DNA of 64,000 nt from the NCBI RefSeq assembly GCF_042661025.1, contig NZ_JBHSWH010000001.1:496001-560000 (forward strand). The letters are read 5' to 3'. The stretch comes from Flexivirga alba (GTDB lineage: Bacteria > Actinomycetota > Actinomycetes > Actinomycetales > Dermatophilaceae). The first letter of the stretch is position 1, and each line of letters begins with the position of its first letter. Shown here piece by piece: positions 55,225-62,816 of the stretch. A model generated the notes under the pieces. The model did not search any database. It worked only from the letters and a program-made list of their open reading frames with translations, and had not been told where the DNA came from. A program made the position numbers and the translations under genes.

Positions 55225-55916
55225 GTCAGCACCGTCGGAGCGCTCGCCCGCCGGATCATCCGCCGCGTCAGCAGCCTGCCCGCCAGCACGAAGCCGCCGC
55301 CGAGAACCAGCACGGTGAGTCCGAGCGGCCCGGCATACAGACGCCACGGCGGCACCCCGATCACCATCGCGATCCCGATGCCGAGCACCGGCAACATCGT
55401 GAGCAGTTGCATGGTGGCGCGCGGCCCGGCGGTCGCTCCGACGATCCGGCGGTCGAGGTCGAGCTGCTCGCGCATCATCGCGGTCGCCGCGGCCAGGGCG
55501 TCGCCGATCGCGCAGCCCAGTTGCTCCGAGAGCGCCCAGGCCCTGGCGACCTCACCGAGGGCGGAGACACCGTGTCGGGCCTGCAGGCCCGCCCACAGCG
55601 GCGCCAGCTCCGCGCCCGCAGCAGACTGCCGCGCGAGCAATCGCAGGTCGTCACGCAGTGCCGGGGCGGACACTGTCGCCGAGGTCAGCAACGCAGAGGT
55701 CGCCACCGCGGTCGCCGGTGTCACTCCGGCCGCGATCGCGGGTGCGATGCCCTCGACCATCGTGGTCAGCGCGTCCAGATCTGCGTTGTGCGCCTTCCGT
55801 CCGCGTCGTCGCCAGCGGACCGATCGCTGCCCCTGCTCACGAGGTATGGCGGGACCTCGCCGCGCTGGCCAGCACAGCACCGCGAGCGCAGCGCAGACCG
55901 CGGCCAACAGCGTCAC
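55221..55916 (-). CDS. tadB: Tad pilus assembly membrane protein TadB
   Basis: Inner-membrane platform protein of 231 residues. A short hydrophobic N-terminus, a cytoplasmic helical GspF-type domain (ALTTMVEGIAPAIAAGVTP..., LGCAIGDALAAAT near 150) and C-terminal membrane helices (MLPVLGIGIAMVIGVPP, LGLTVLVLGGGFVLAG). GTG 55916 overlaps the tadA stop (GTGA) and its own stop overlaps tadC, so the three are coupled. Confidence 0.85.
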   Translation of the reverse strand: MTLLAAVCAALAVLCWPARRGPAIPREQGQRSVRWRRRGRKAHNADLDALTTMVEGIAPAIAAGVTPATAVATSALLTSATVSAPALRDDLRLLARQSAAGAELAPLWAGLQARHGVSALGEVARAWALSEQLGCAIGDALAAATAMMREQLDLDRRIVGATAGPRATMQLLTMLPVLGIGIAMVIGVPPWRLYAGPLGLTVLVLGGGFVLAGRLLTRRMIRRASAPTVLT

Positions 55917-57126
55917 GGCGACTCACCCACCGCAGCCTCGGCCGGTGGCGCTGCCGAACCGGTCGCGTGCTGGTCGAGCAGGCCGACCAGCGCGCTCCAA
56001 CCCTCGACCGCGCGCAGCCGCCCGCCTTCGCGCCGCATCGCAGGCATCACCTGCAAGCGGTCGCCCACCCGGTGGATGACGCCGATCTCCGCGACGACCC
56101 GAGCGCCGGCCTCACGTCGGACGTGGATGACGATCTTGACCGCGGATGCCAGTTGCGAGCGCACGGCTCCGCCGGTCATGGCGGCGAGCGCGCCGAGAGC
56201 CTCAAACCGGCTCAACACGTCACTGCTGGTGTTGGCGTGCACCGTGCCGCAGCCGCCCTCGTGCCCGGTGTTGAGCGCGCTCAGCAACTCACGCACTTCG
56301 GCGCCGCGGACCTCGCCGACGACGAGCCGGTCGGGACGCATCCGCAGCGATTGCCGAACCAGGGTCGACAGGGTGATCTCCCCTGGCCCTCGACATTCGG
56401 GGCGCGACTCTCCAGCCGGATCACGTGCGGGTGGTCGATCTGCAGCTCACGCACGTCCTCGACCACGACGATGCGCTCATCGGGGGCCACCTCCGCGAGC
56501 ATCGAGGCCAGCAGGGTTGTCTTGCCGGAGCCGGTGCCGCCACTGATCACGAAAGCCACTCGCGCCTCGATGATTCGGCGCAGCACTGCCAGTCCTTCCG
56601 GGCAGCACGTGCCGGACTCTGCCAACTGGGTCAGTGCCGGTGGCTCCCGGCGCGGGATGCGCAGGCTGATGTGCGCGGCGCCCTCGACCAGTGGCGGCAA
56701 CAAGGCGTGCAACCGCACCCCTCCGGGCAGCAGACCATCGACGTATGGCGAGGTCTCGTCCAGCCGACGTCCGGCACGGGTGGCTAGACGCACCGCGAGC
56801 CGGCGCACGGACGCCGCGTCCCCGAGCTCGACCGGCGCACGCTCCAGGCCCGCGCCACGGTCGATCCACACCCCGGCCACGCCGTTGACCAGCACATCGG
56901 TCACACCGGGCACGGTGAGCAACGGCTCGAGCGGGCCGGCACCGAAGACGTCCGCACGCAGTCGCCCCGCGAGGTTCTGCACGCTGCGCTGGCCGAGGAC
57001 CGCGGCGTCGAGCTCGGCAAGTTGCTCGACACTTTCGCTGGTCGGTGACCTGCCCTCCCGGATCTGGGCCCACATCGCGTCGCCGACCGCTCGTTCCTCA
57101 AGTGGAGAACTTCGTGGGGTGCTCAT
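55913..57126 (-). pseudogene. tadA: Tad secretion ATPase TadA, frameshifted
   Basis: Secretion ATPase of the VirB11/CpaF family, split over two frames. The first frame, from ATG 57126, gives residues 1 to ~249 with PLLTVPGVTDVLVNG and the Walker A GGTGSGKTT (196-204). The second frame supplies SLRMRPDRLVVGEVRGAEV (Walker B) and GGCGTVHANTSSDVLSRFEAL and runs to the stop at 55913. They join at a C4 run (56380-56383); one more base would restore EGQGEITLSTLVRQ. The junctions with ssd and tadB are intact overlaps, and the rest is well kept, so an assembly error is as likely as a true loss of pilus assembly. Confidence 0.88.
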
Positions 57127-57827
57127 GCCGCGGCCGCGTCGGGCAGCAGTAGGTCGCGCAGTAGTCGGTCGCACTCACCGACATACGCCGACCGAGGACG
57201 CGACCCGGCCGGCACGCCCCGCTCGGCGTCCACCGCCAGTCGCCGGTCGGTCGGCAGGACAGCCGCGAGTCGCATGCCGAGCGCGGCGGCGGCCTCCCGG
57301 GCGGCAGCCTGTCCGGCACCGCGCACCACCAGCTGTGGCACTCGATCGATCCGATGTGCGGTCGCACCCGCCGCGGCGAATCCAGCAGCAGTGCCGCGAG
57401 CGACGAGAATCAGCTCGTCATACCCGGCAACGGTCTCGGGGGTGGCCAGCTGTCGCCCCACGTCGACGAGCAGCAGGTCGTGCACCGGGCGCAGGCCGCT
57501 GAGCGTGCGCTCGAACAATTCGTCGGCAACGGTGCACCACTGGCGACCGAACGACAGCACGCTCGGCCGGTTGTCGCCTGCCGGCAACCGCTCCACGAGT
57601 CGCTCGCCGTCCAGCGGCCCGTCAGATCCGAGCAGGTCCTCCCAGCGCACGCCCGGCTCGGTCTCGATGCCGAATGCGACATCGAGCCCACCGCCGCACG
57701 GATCGGCGTCGACGGATCCCACCCGCCGCCCTGCGGCGTGTGCGCGCACCGCCAACGCCACCAGCAGGGTCGTGGCACCCGCGCCGGTGCCACCGCCGAG
57801 GACCGCGATTGTTCTCACGTCATTCAT
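57123..57827 (-). CDS. Ssd/CpaE-like pilus-locus ATPase homologue
   Basis: ParA/MinD-fold protein of 234 residues at the head of the Tad operon, matching Ssd (Rv3660c) and CpaE in place. The P-loop region reads GGGTGAGATT (residues 11-20): the deviant Walker A Lys positions are Gly/Ala, so ATP turnover is doubtful, while VGSVDADPCGGGLD and HDLLLVDVGR keep the other fold elements. It likely positions the pilus machine or links it to division. Its stop overlaps tadA by 4 bp; the 6C RNA lies just upstream on the same strand. Confidence 0.82.
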   Translation of the reverse strand: MNDVRTIAVLGGGTGAGATTLLVALAVRAHAAGRRVGSVDADPCGGGLDVAFGIETEPGVRWEDLLGSDGPLDGERLVERLPAGDNRPSVLSFGRQWCTVADELFERTLSGLRPVHDLLLVDVGRQLATPETVAGYDELILVARGTAAGFAAAGATAHRIDRVPQLVVRGAGQAAAREAAAALGMRLAAVLPTDRRLAVDAERGVPAGSRPRSAYVGECDRLLRDLLLPDAAAA

Positions 57828-58004
57828 GCAACTGATCGTGCGATGTGCGGAACCCGAATCGACATGGTCACGTCGCTACTTGTGGATGCCGGCCGACTGC
57901 CAGACGGGGTGTGGATGAGGGGACCGAACGGTGGTCGGTCGGCGTTCTTGGTGCCGTGAGTCAGAAACCGAGCAGGTGGGCAGACCAGGCTAAGAAGACA
58001 CCGG

Positions 58005-58080
58005 GACATATGAAGACCCCCGCCGGGGGGTGGCGGGGGTCTTCAGTTGCAACGTGTCCCCGGGGGGGTTAGGAACGCGC
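58005..58080 (-). ncRNA. 6C small RNA (two C-loop hairpins)
   Basis: On the minus strand a first hairpin has arms GTTCC/GGGAC with seven C's in the loop (58062-58068); after a spacer, a second hairpin with 13-bp arms GAAGACCCCCGCC/GGCGGGGGTCTTC (58012-58044) has a loop ACCCCCC. Two adjacent hairpins with at least six C's in each loop define the 6C RNA of Actinobacteria. Its place beside ssd on the same strand matches the M. tuberculosis 6C/B11 RNA next to Rv3660c. The exact ends are not determined. In mycobacteria it acts as a C-rich-loop antisense regulator of many mRNAs. Confidence 0.75.
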
Positions 58081-58449
58081 TGCGGCGCTTCGACCTGGAA
58101 GGGAGCGCTTCGAGTTCAAGTGTGAACGGCCGACGGGCGCAACACAATGCTCCTGGGTGTTCCCATAAGAAGTCCTTACCTTCCCCAGAACTGCCGGGTT
58201 TGAGTAAGGAAAGCGGAACCCTTCACAGACTCCGGTTCCGCCGAAAAGTATTCGCGCTCAGCCGCTCTGGGAGCAGCGAATCTCCTGGCACACCTCAACC
58301 ACGCCGGACTTTTGGGTGGATGCCCCGGTTGACTTGGGGTCCCCGCGAAGTATTCGGAGGAGCGAAGCGGGGGAGAAACTTCGTGGGGTAAGACGATGGC
58401 CCCGCCACTCCGAAGAATGGCGGGGCCATCAACCGCTTTCTACCTCCAG
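58081..58449. other. gene-poor stretch with nested stem-loops
   Basis: No convincing gene. It holds TCCTTAC/GTAAGGA (58173-58179 with 58204-58210), GCGGAACC/GGTTCCGC (58213-58220 with 58234-58241), and a strong hairpin GATGGCCCCGCCA/TGGCGGGGCCATC (58395-58407 with 58418-58430) that looks like a terminator. A TTGACT/TATTCG pair 16 bases apart (58330-58357) could be a plus-strand promoter. Possible second RNA gene or long leader; unproven. Confidence 0.4.
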
Positions 58450-58590
58450 TTACCAGTGCGTGCATTCACAAGGTTTGTCGCCAGGGCGCAAGGCCCCGAA
58501 CGAGCGGTCCATAACGTGGACTGACTCCGCGTGGGTACCGGTTTCGATAGCGGTGGTCGTCGGATTCCCATCCGTCGCTGATGCACTCAT
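58450..58590 (-). CDS. possible 46-residue protein, unknown
   Basis: Short ORF on the minus strand whose ATG at 58590 follows CGGAG by five bases. The product is polar, without membrane segment, with FGALRPGDKPCECTHW at its C-terminus, i.e. two Cys and a terminal His-Trp. An in-frame ATG at 58614 inside the palindrome is an alternative start. Support is the ribosome-binding site, the palindrome just upstream and the lack of any other gene here; no homologue is recognised. Confidence 0.4.
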   Translation of the reverse strand: MSASATDGNPTTTAIETGTHAESVHVMDRSFGALRPGDKPCECTHW

Positions 58591-58612
58591 GTCTACTCCG
58601 ATCGGCGCCGTC

Positions 58613-58627
58613 ATACAAGACTTGTAT
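58613..58627. promoter_or_regulatory. perfect palindrome ahead of the small ORF
   Basis: ATACAAG-A-CTTGTAT is an exact dyad with 7-bp arms. It overlaps TATACA, a good minus-strand -10 box, with TTGTCC 15 bases further upstream. It lies 23 bp before the small ORF's ATG and 35 bp from the end of the Fic-like gene. Probably an operator. Confidence 0.5.
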
Positions 58628-58661
58628 ATGCACCGCGCCGGGCGGACAATCCACCCCCGAC

Positions 58662-59498
58662 TCAAGGTGCCGTGAGCCGTCCGGCGAGCACCGCGTCGGC
58701 GATGGAAGTGGCCTCGGCAACACCCGCCACGACGGACTCGGCGTAGTGCCGCAACCACAGCGCGACACCGTCGGGGCTGCCAGCGCTGTATGCCGCCAGT
58801 GCGCCTTGGTAAGCGACCGCGCCCTGCCGTGAGTAGCCGGCTTCGCTCACCACAGCTCCGGTCGGTTCGACGCCGAGCACTTGCAGCAGCAAACGCTCCA
58901 ATGCCCTTGCCACCATTGCATTTCCGTGCACGAAAGGCCGAGCAGACGCAATCTCGGCGTGTGCGATCGCGGCAACCAGAATGCCCGGTTCGGCCTTCGA
59001 GTTTGCGATCAGTTCGATGACCCCGCGCAGCCGGGCGCCGGCCGTTGCAGCGTCCGGTGGCTCCCCCAGATCTCGCAGCTCCGAGGCGGACTCGCCAGAC
59101 CGCCGGGGGCGCCCGAGCTGGTCGGCGTCGGCCAGGTCGGCAGCGGCCGCTGTGTGTAGTCGGGCCAGCGCCTGAGCGGGCGCGGTCAACACGACCGATG
59201 CCAACTGCTCGGTCGCGCTGGTCGCCTGGATCGCGCCGTGCAGCACTCGCTCCTCGGGACCGTCATGACCCAGCGGCGTCGCACCTCGTATGACGTCACG
59301 AACCAGGTCGACCGGGAACTCCGCACCCTCCAGGAACGCGCTCGCCCGCGCGCCGCGGACCCGCGACTCCGCCGCCACCTCCGGCACTCGGCGGCGCAGG
59401 GCACCGTGCCAGCGCAATTGCGTGCACGCTTCGCGCGCGGCGTCGAGCGCGGACGCCACTCCCGGCAGTGCGGTCAGCCCGGTCAACGTTGCGGTCAT
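58662..59498 (-). CDS. Fic-fold protein with degenerate active site
   Basis: Protein of 278 residues with the Fic architecture. Residues 53-58 read SAFLEG, fitting the class II inhibitory helix motif [S/T]xxxE[G/N]. The core motif, normally HPFxxGNGRxxR, is RPFVHGNAMVAR (187-198): the catalytic His is Arg and the GNGR phosphate loop is GNAM. AMP transfer is therefore unlikely. It may be a regulatory pseudoenzyme. Similar proteins, sometimes labelled oxidoreductase, occur beside ssd in other Actinobacteria, which suggests a link to the Tad locus. ATG 59498 is the start. Confidence 0.75.
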   Translation of the reverse strand: MTATLTGLTALPGVASALDAAREACTQLRWHGALRRRVPEVAAESRVRGARASAFLEGAEFPVDLVRDVIRGATPLGHDGPEERVLHGAIQATSATEQLASVVLTAPAQALARLHTAAAADLADADQLGRPRRSGESASELRDLGEPPDAATAGARLRGVIELIANSKAEPGILVAAIAHAEIASARPFVHGNAMVARALERLLLQVLGVEPTGAVVSEAGYSRQGAVAYQGALAAYSAGSPDGVALWLRHYAESVVAGVAEATSIADAVLAGRLTAP

Positions 59499-59579
59499 CC
59501 GGTGTCGTTCTCCTCGGCCCGGTCGTCATGGACCCGTCGAGGATAGGCGCCGGAGCGGCAGGTCGATCTGGCGACCGGG

Positions 59580-60062
59580 TCAGTGTGCGGCCACGGAGCC
59601 GGCCAGGGCGGCATACCGCTGCAGGTAAAGGGGCCAGCCGTTCTCGCCGTCGAGCGCCGCAACCTGCCCCGGCCACGCGGGGCCGTGCCGGTCCAGGTGG
59701 TGGTGATGCAGGTTGACGTCGGTGCGGTCCGGGCCGTCGGCGGTGAAGCGCACCTCGACCTCGCTGGCGTTCTCCTTGTCCTGCACCTGCCAGTCGGCGC
59801 CGATGAGCCACGCGAATCGCAGCAGGGTGGGCGGCTGGACGTCGAGCACCTCGCCCCAGACGCACTCCGACCCGTCCTCCGCCCGGTCGAAGATGCGGCC
59901 GCCGGGCCGCACCTCCATGACCGTGCTGGCGACGGGACTCGACATGAGGTTGTGCTCGCGCGGCTTGATCAGATCGAACTGCTCGGTGAAGACGCGGAAG
60001 GCCTCGGCGACCGGCAGCGGGACGCTGACCGACCTGCGGACCTCGGGGTTTGTGTTCGTCAT
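59580..60062 (-). CDS. SRPBCC/AHSA1-domain protein
   Basis: START-fold protein of the Aha1/AHSA1 type (PF08327), 160 residues: VRRSVSVPLPVAEAFRVFTEQ at the start, EVRPGGRIFDRAEDGSECVWGEVLDVQPPTLLRFAW in the middle, and NGWPLYLQRYAALA near the end. Such proteins form a ligand pocket and are nearly always paired with an ArsR regulator, as here (4-bp overlap with the upstream gene). The ligand is unknown. Confidence 0.87.
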   Translation of the reverse strand: MTNTNPEVRRSVSVPLPVAEAFRVFTEQFDLIKPREHNLMSSPVASTVMEVRPGGRIFDRAEDGSECVWGEVLDVQPPTLLRFAWLIGADWQVQDKENASEVEVRFTADGPDRTDVNLHHHHLDRHGPAWPGQVAALDGENGWPLYLQRYAALAGSVAAH

Positions 60063-60376
60063 TTCTTCGAATCCTTCTCGTGCGCTGCCTGCTCACCGAA
60101 TCGGGTGAGCGTGCGTGCCCAGAACGCATCGAGCTGATCGCGCAACGCTTCCACCGCAACGGGATTCAGCCGGTAGACCCGACGGGTCCCCGACGGCTCC
60201 TCGGCGACCAGACCCGCGCCCTTGAGCACTTTCAGGTGTTGGGAGACGGCCGGTCGGCTGATCGGCAGGCCGGCCGCCAGGTCGACCACCGCCAGCGGTC
60301 GCTCCGCGAGCAACTCGACGATCGCCCGGCGGCGAGGATCCGCCAGCAGGTTCCACTCATCTTGGTAAGTTGCCAC
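60059..60376 (-). CDS. ArsR-family transcriptional regulator
   Basis: ArsR/SmtB winged-helix repressor of 105 residues: DPRRRAIVELLAERPLAVVDLAAGLPISRPAVSQHLKVLKGAGLV is a full ArsR DNA-binding domain, followed by the wing GTRRVYRLN. No metal-binding Cys motif is present, in line with the non-metal ArsR subgroup paired with SRPBCC proteins. GTG 60376 is used; it lies in the first copy of the repeated operator-like sequence, so autoregulation is likely. Confidence 0.87.
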   Translation of the reverse strand: MATYQDEWNLLADPRRRAIVELLAERPLAVVDLAAGLPISRPAVSQHLKVLKGAGLVAEEPSGTRRVYRLNPVAVEALRDQLDAFWARTLTRFGEQAAHEKDSKK

Positions 60377-60398
60377 GAACGGTAAGTTGCCACTTACC
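60364..60398. promoter_or_regulatory. direct and inverted repeats at the ArsR start
   Basis: GGTAAGTTGCCAC occurs at 60364-60376 and 60381-60393 (17-bp period). The second copy is also one arm of GGTAAGT-TGCC-ACTTACC (60381-60398), a perfect 7-bp dyad. The block covers the ArsR start codon and the region before it, fitting an autoregulatory operator. Confidence 0.6.
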
Positions 60399-60408
60399 TT
60401 CCCCGAAG

Positions 60409-61017
60409 TCAAGGGTCGTCGGTATGCCGCCCGGCCCCGGCCGCTTCCTTGTGCAGGATCTCGGCGTTGATCGGCATCCGCCAGCGGCTGGCTCCGCCGT
60501 GCCCGGTGACCGCATTGAGCAGGCCCGCGACCCGCCACGAGATCCCGACCGCCATACCCATCAAAAAGACCGCGAGCGGGATCTCGATGAGGATCGCGGA
60601 GGCGACCGACAGGTGCAGGTCGCCCGCGTCCGAAGTCGTGACGTCGAACCACACATCGGCCAGCAGCAGCACGCCGGCCGCGAAAGAGGTGAGCACCACC
60701 AGCATCCGGCGCTTCCAGGCGAAGTACGCCGTCAGCCCGAGCAGCAGGATCAGCAGCACGTCGAACCCCGACCAGGTCAGCGCCCAGGCCTTCGCGACGT
60801 AGCGGTCGGGCAAGCTCACCGCGAGGTATGCCGTCCACGGGACCAGCAACGCGGCAGCGACCGCGGTCACCGTGAGTGCGACCGCCCGCCTGCGCCGTAG
60901 CCGGTGCTCCACGGCGGCCAGCGAGGCATCGATGACCACGCCTTGACGCAGCCGGCGGATCAACGCCTGTCGCGCCGCAGGGTCGAGACCATCGATCTCG
61001 TCATCCGTCAGCGGCAT
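60409..61017 (-). CDS. multi-pass membrane protein, unknown
   Basis: Membrane protein of 202 residues. A charged N-terminal ~45 residues precede about four hydrophobic segments (VALTVTAVAAALLVPWTAYL, FDVLLILLLGLTAYFA, MLVVLTSFAAGVLLLADVW, ILIEIPLAVFLMGMAVGI). No family recognised. It lies three bases past the DUF2568 gene on the same strand and is probably co-transcribed with it and the DDN-like gene. Confidence 0.7.
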   Translation of the reverse strand: MPLTDDEIDGLDPAARQALIRRLRQGVVIDASLAAVEHRLRRRRAVALTVTAVAAALLVPWTAYLAVSLPDRYVAKAWALTWSGFDVLLILLLGLTAYFAWKRRMLVVLTSFAAGVLLLADVWFDVTTSDAGDLHLSVASAILIEIPLAVFLMGMAVGISWRVAGLLNAVTGHGGASRWRMPINAEILHKEAAGAGRHTDDP

Positions 61018-61020
61018 ACG

Positions 61021-61362
61021 TCAAGTCAACCGCATCGCGGTGACAGCGACCGTGTTTACGACCATGAGCGCGGCCCAAGAGGTGGCGACCCACGTCGGCA
61101 GGACCAGGTATGCCGCCAGGAGACTCCCACCGAGCACGAGCACCTTGACGGCGATCGCGAGGGCGGGCTGGTCGTATGTCGCCTTCGGCGCGGCGAACAG
61201 CCCCCACAGGACCACCGCCGATCCGACCACCAGGGCGACCGCGAACAACTGCGCTATCAGCCCCTCCGGAGCGAACCGCCATGCCCAGACACCGAGCAGC
61301 ACGAGCGCACCGATCTCGATGAAGAAGGCCACGACGTCATTGACGCCGACCGTGTCCATCAA
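61021..61362 (-). CDS. YrdB-family membrane protein (DUF2568)
   Basis: Membrane protein of 113 residues with four hydrophobic segments, of the YrdB/DUF2568 type: NDVVAFFIEIGALVLLGVWAW at the start, then GLFAAPKATYDQP, a conserved loop in this family. Function unknown. It overlaps the DDN-like gene by 4 bp, so the pair is translationally coupled. Confidence 0.78.
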   Translation of the reverse strand: MMDTVGVNDVVAFFIEIGALVLLGVWAWRFAPEGLIAQLFAVALVVGSAVVLWGLFAAPKATYDQPALAIAVKVLVLGGSLLAAYLVLPTWVATSWAALMVVNTVAVTAMRLT

Positions 61363-61799
61363 ATTCGCTCGAGCCGAAAGACCGGGTGGTCCACGACGAC
61401 CGCGGCGAGTTCGGCGTCGGTCGATTTGGCGCTGACACCCTCGGGGAAGAACTTGCCGACCTCCCAGGCCCAGCGCTTCATGTACTGCCGCATCACCGGG
61501 ACAGCGCTGTCGTCATGCACTTCGTGCGCGGTGTATGACGCCTCAGACCGCCCGGTGCGCAACGTGATTCGAGGATCGTGACGGACATTCTTCACCCACT
61601 GCGTCTGCCCGCGGGGCGCGACGAGGTAGAGCTGACCCTCGAGCCGCAGCGGGTTGACCGGGGTGCTGTGACTCTTCCCCGATTTACGACCGGTGACGAC
61701 GAGTTCCTTGGCGCCGAACGCGCTGACGCCGAGGCGGGACAGTCGCTTCACGATCACATTGAAGATCCGGGTGCTGCGGTCGAGCTCTTGAACGGACAT
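61359..61799 (-). CDS. DDN-type nitroreductase/quinone reductase family protein
   Basis: Small beta-barrel protein of 146 residues of the deazaflavin (F420)-dependent nitroreductase family (PF04075). LVVTGRKSGKSHSTPVNPLRLEGQLYLVAPRGQTQWVKNVRHDP is the hallmark F420-binding stretch. Likely reduces quinones or similar compounds using F420. AGGAG precedes ATG 61799. It is divergent from a TetR regulator with two palindromic sites between them. Confidence 0.87.
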   Translation of the reverse strand: MSVQELDRSTRIFNVIVKRLSRLGVSAFGAKELVVTGRKSGKSHSTPVNPLRLEGQLYLVAPRGQTQWVKNVRHDPRITLRTGRSEASYTAHEVHDDSAVPVMRQYMKRWAWEVGKFFPEGVSAKSTDAELAAVVVDHPVFRLERI

Positions 61800-61822
61800 G
61801 ACATTCGTCTCCTTTGAGAATC

Positions 61823-61885
61823 CGAGAGCATTGCTCTCGAAAGGAGATTAGCCCTTCTCGAACTTAAAAACAAGAGCACTGCTCT
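61823..61885. promoter_or_regulatory. two palindromic operators, TetR-type
   Basis: CGAGAGCA-T-TGCTCTCG (61823-61839) is a perfect 17-bp palindrome; AGAGCA-C-TGCTCT (61873-61885) repeats its core. Centres are 48 bp apart in the gap between the DDN-type gene and the tetR gene. The first lies 24 bp before the DDN start codon, the second 38 bp before the TetR start. Confidence 0.75.
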
Positions 61886-61923
61886 CTCTTGCGTTCCCCG
61901 CTCACACTTGCCAGCATGGCCAC

Positions 61924-62613
61924 ATGAGCCCGACCCCGCGCGAACGCGCCCGCATCGACACCATGCAGCGGATCCTGGAGTCCGGCCGAACCCAACTGGC
62001 CGAGCACGGAGCCGCGGCCCTCTCGCTGCGTGCCGTCGCCCGGGACCTGGGGATGGTGTCGTCGGCGGTCTACCGCTACGTCGCAAGTCGCGACGACCTG
62101 CTGACCGCGCTGATCGTCGAGGGCTACCGGGATCTCGCGGAAGTCGCCGAAGCCGCGGCCGCCGGACGTGCCGCGCCGGGTCGCCGGTTCGTCGCGCTCT
62201 GCGAGGCCATCCATCGCTGGGCCCGGGAGCACCCGCACCAATACGCGCTGCTGTACGGCTCACCGGTCCCCGGTTATCGCGCTCCGGCCGACACCATCGT
62301 TGACGCAGCACGCGCGCCGGTTGCCGCCATACAGCTGGTGGACGCGGCGTGGAGCGCCGGCAACCTCGCGGACGACGTGCCCACGCCGACCGCCGCGCCC
62401 GCATTGCGTCGCCAGGCCAAAGATCTGGGCGCCGCGCTCGAGACCGAGCTGCCGGAACGGGTCCTGCTGCGCTTCACCGCAGCGTGGACGCAGGTCTTCG
62501 GCGTCATCAGCTTCGATCTCTTCGGGCAATTCGTCGGCAGCTTCGAGCCCGGCGACCAGGTCTGCACGTTCACCTTCCGGACCGCCGCGCAAGCGATCGG
62601 TTTCCCCGAGTGA
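61924..62613 (+). CDS. TetR-family transcriptional regulator
   Basis: TetR-family repressor of 229 residues. The DNA-binding domain reads RILESGRTQLAEHGAAALSLRAVARDLGMVSSAVYRYVASRDDLLTALI; the C-terminal ~170 residues are the helical WHG/TetR ligand domain (HRWAREHPHQYALLYGSPVPGY). The repeated AGAGCA-N-TGCTCT palindromes just upstream are its probable operators, controlling itself and the divergent DDN-type operon. No strong ribosome-binding site is seen at ATG 61924. Confidence 0.9.
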   Translation: MSPTPRERARIDTMQRILESGRTQLAEHGAAALSLRAVARDLGMVSSAVYRYVASRDDLLTALIVEGYRDLAEVAEAAAAGRAAPGRRFVALCEAIHRWAREHPHQYALLYGSPVPGYRAPADTIVDAARAPVAAIQLVDAAWSAGNLADDVPTPTAAPALRRQAKDLGAALETELPERVLLRFTAAWTQVFGVISFDLFGQFVGSFEPGDQVCTFTFRTAAQAIGFPE

Positions 62614-62816
62614 CCGCTCACTGCCCGCTGACGGCATAACCCGCGATTGACGGTCGGGACAGCGATTGACTCCGCTGCTGCGCCGTCAACGACGGTTTCG
62701 ACCGTCAACGGTGGGATCGGTAGACTGGACGGCGGTGTGCCGGGAAGTCTGGTCGGCGACGCAACAGGCAACCCCAAGCGTCGCAATGCGCAAACCCCGC
62801 ACCCGAAAGGCCCCGT

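Noticed and set aside
58047..58391. Plus-strand 114-codon frame in the gap after ssd
   Set aside because: Low-complexity Ser/Arg-rich product, overlaps the 6C RNA and several stem-loops, no ribosome-binding site.
62640..62720. Repeated CCGTCAACG/GATTGACGG words before nhaA
   Set aside because: Short, irregularly spaced and imperfect; not enough to call an operator or repeat array.
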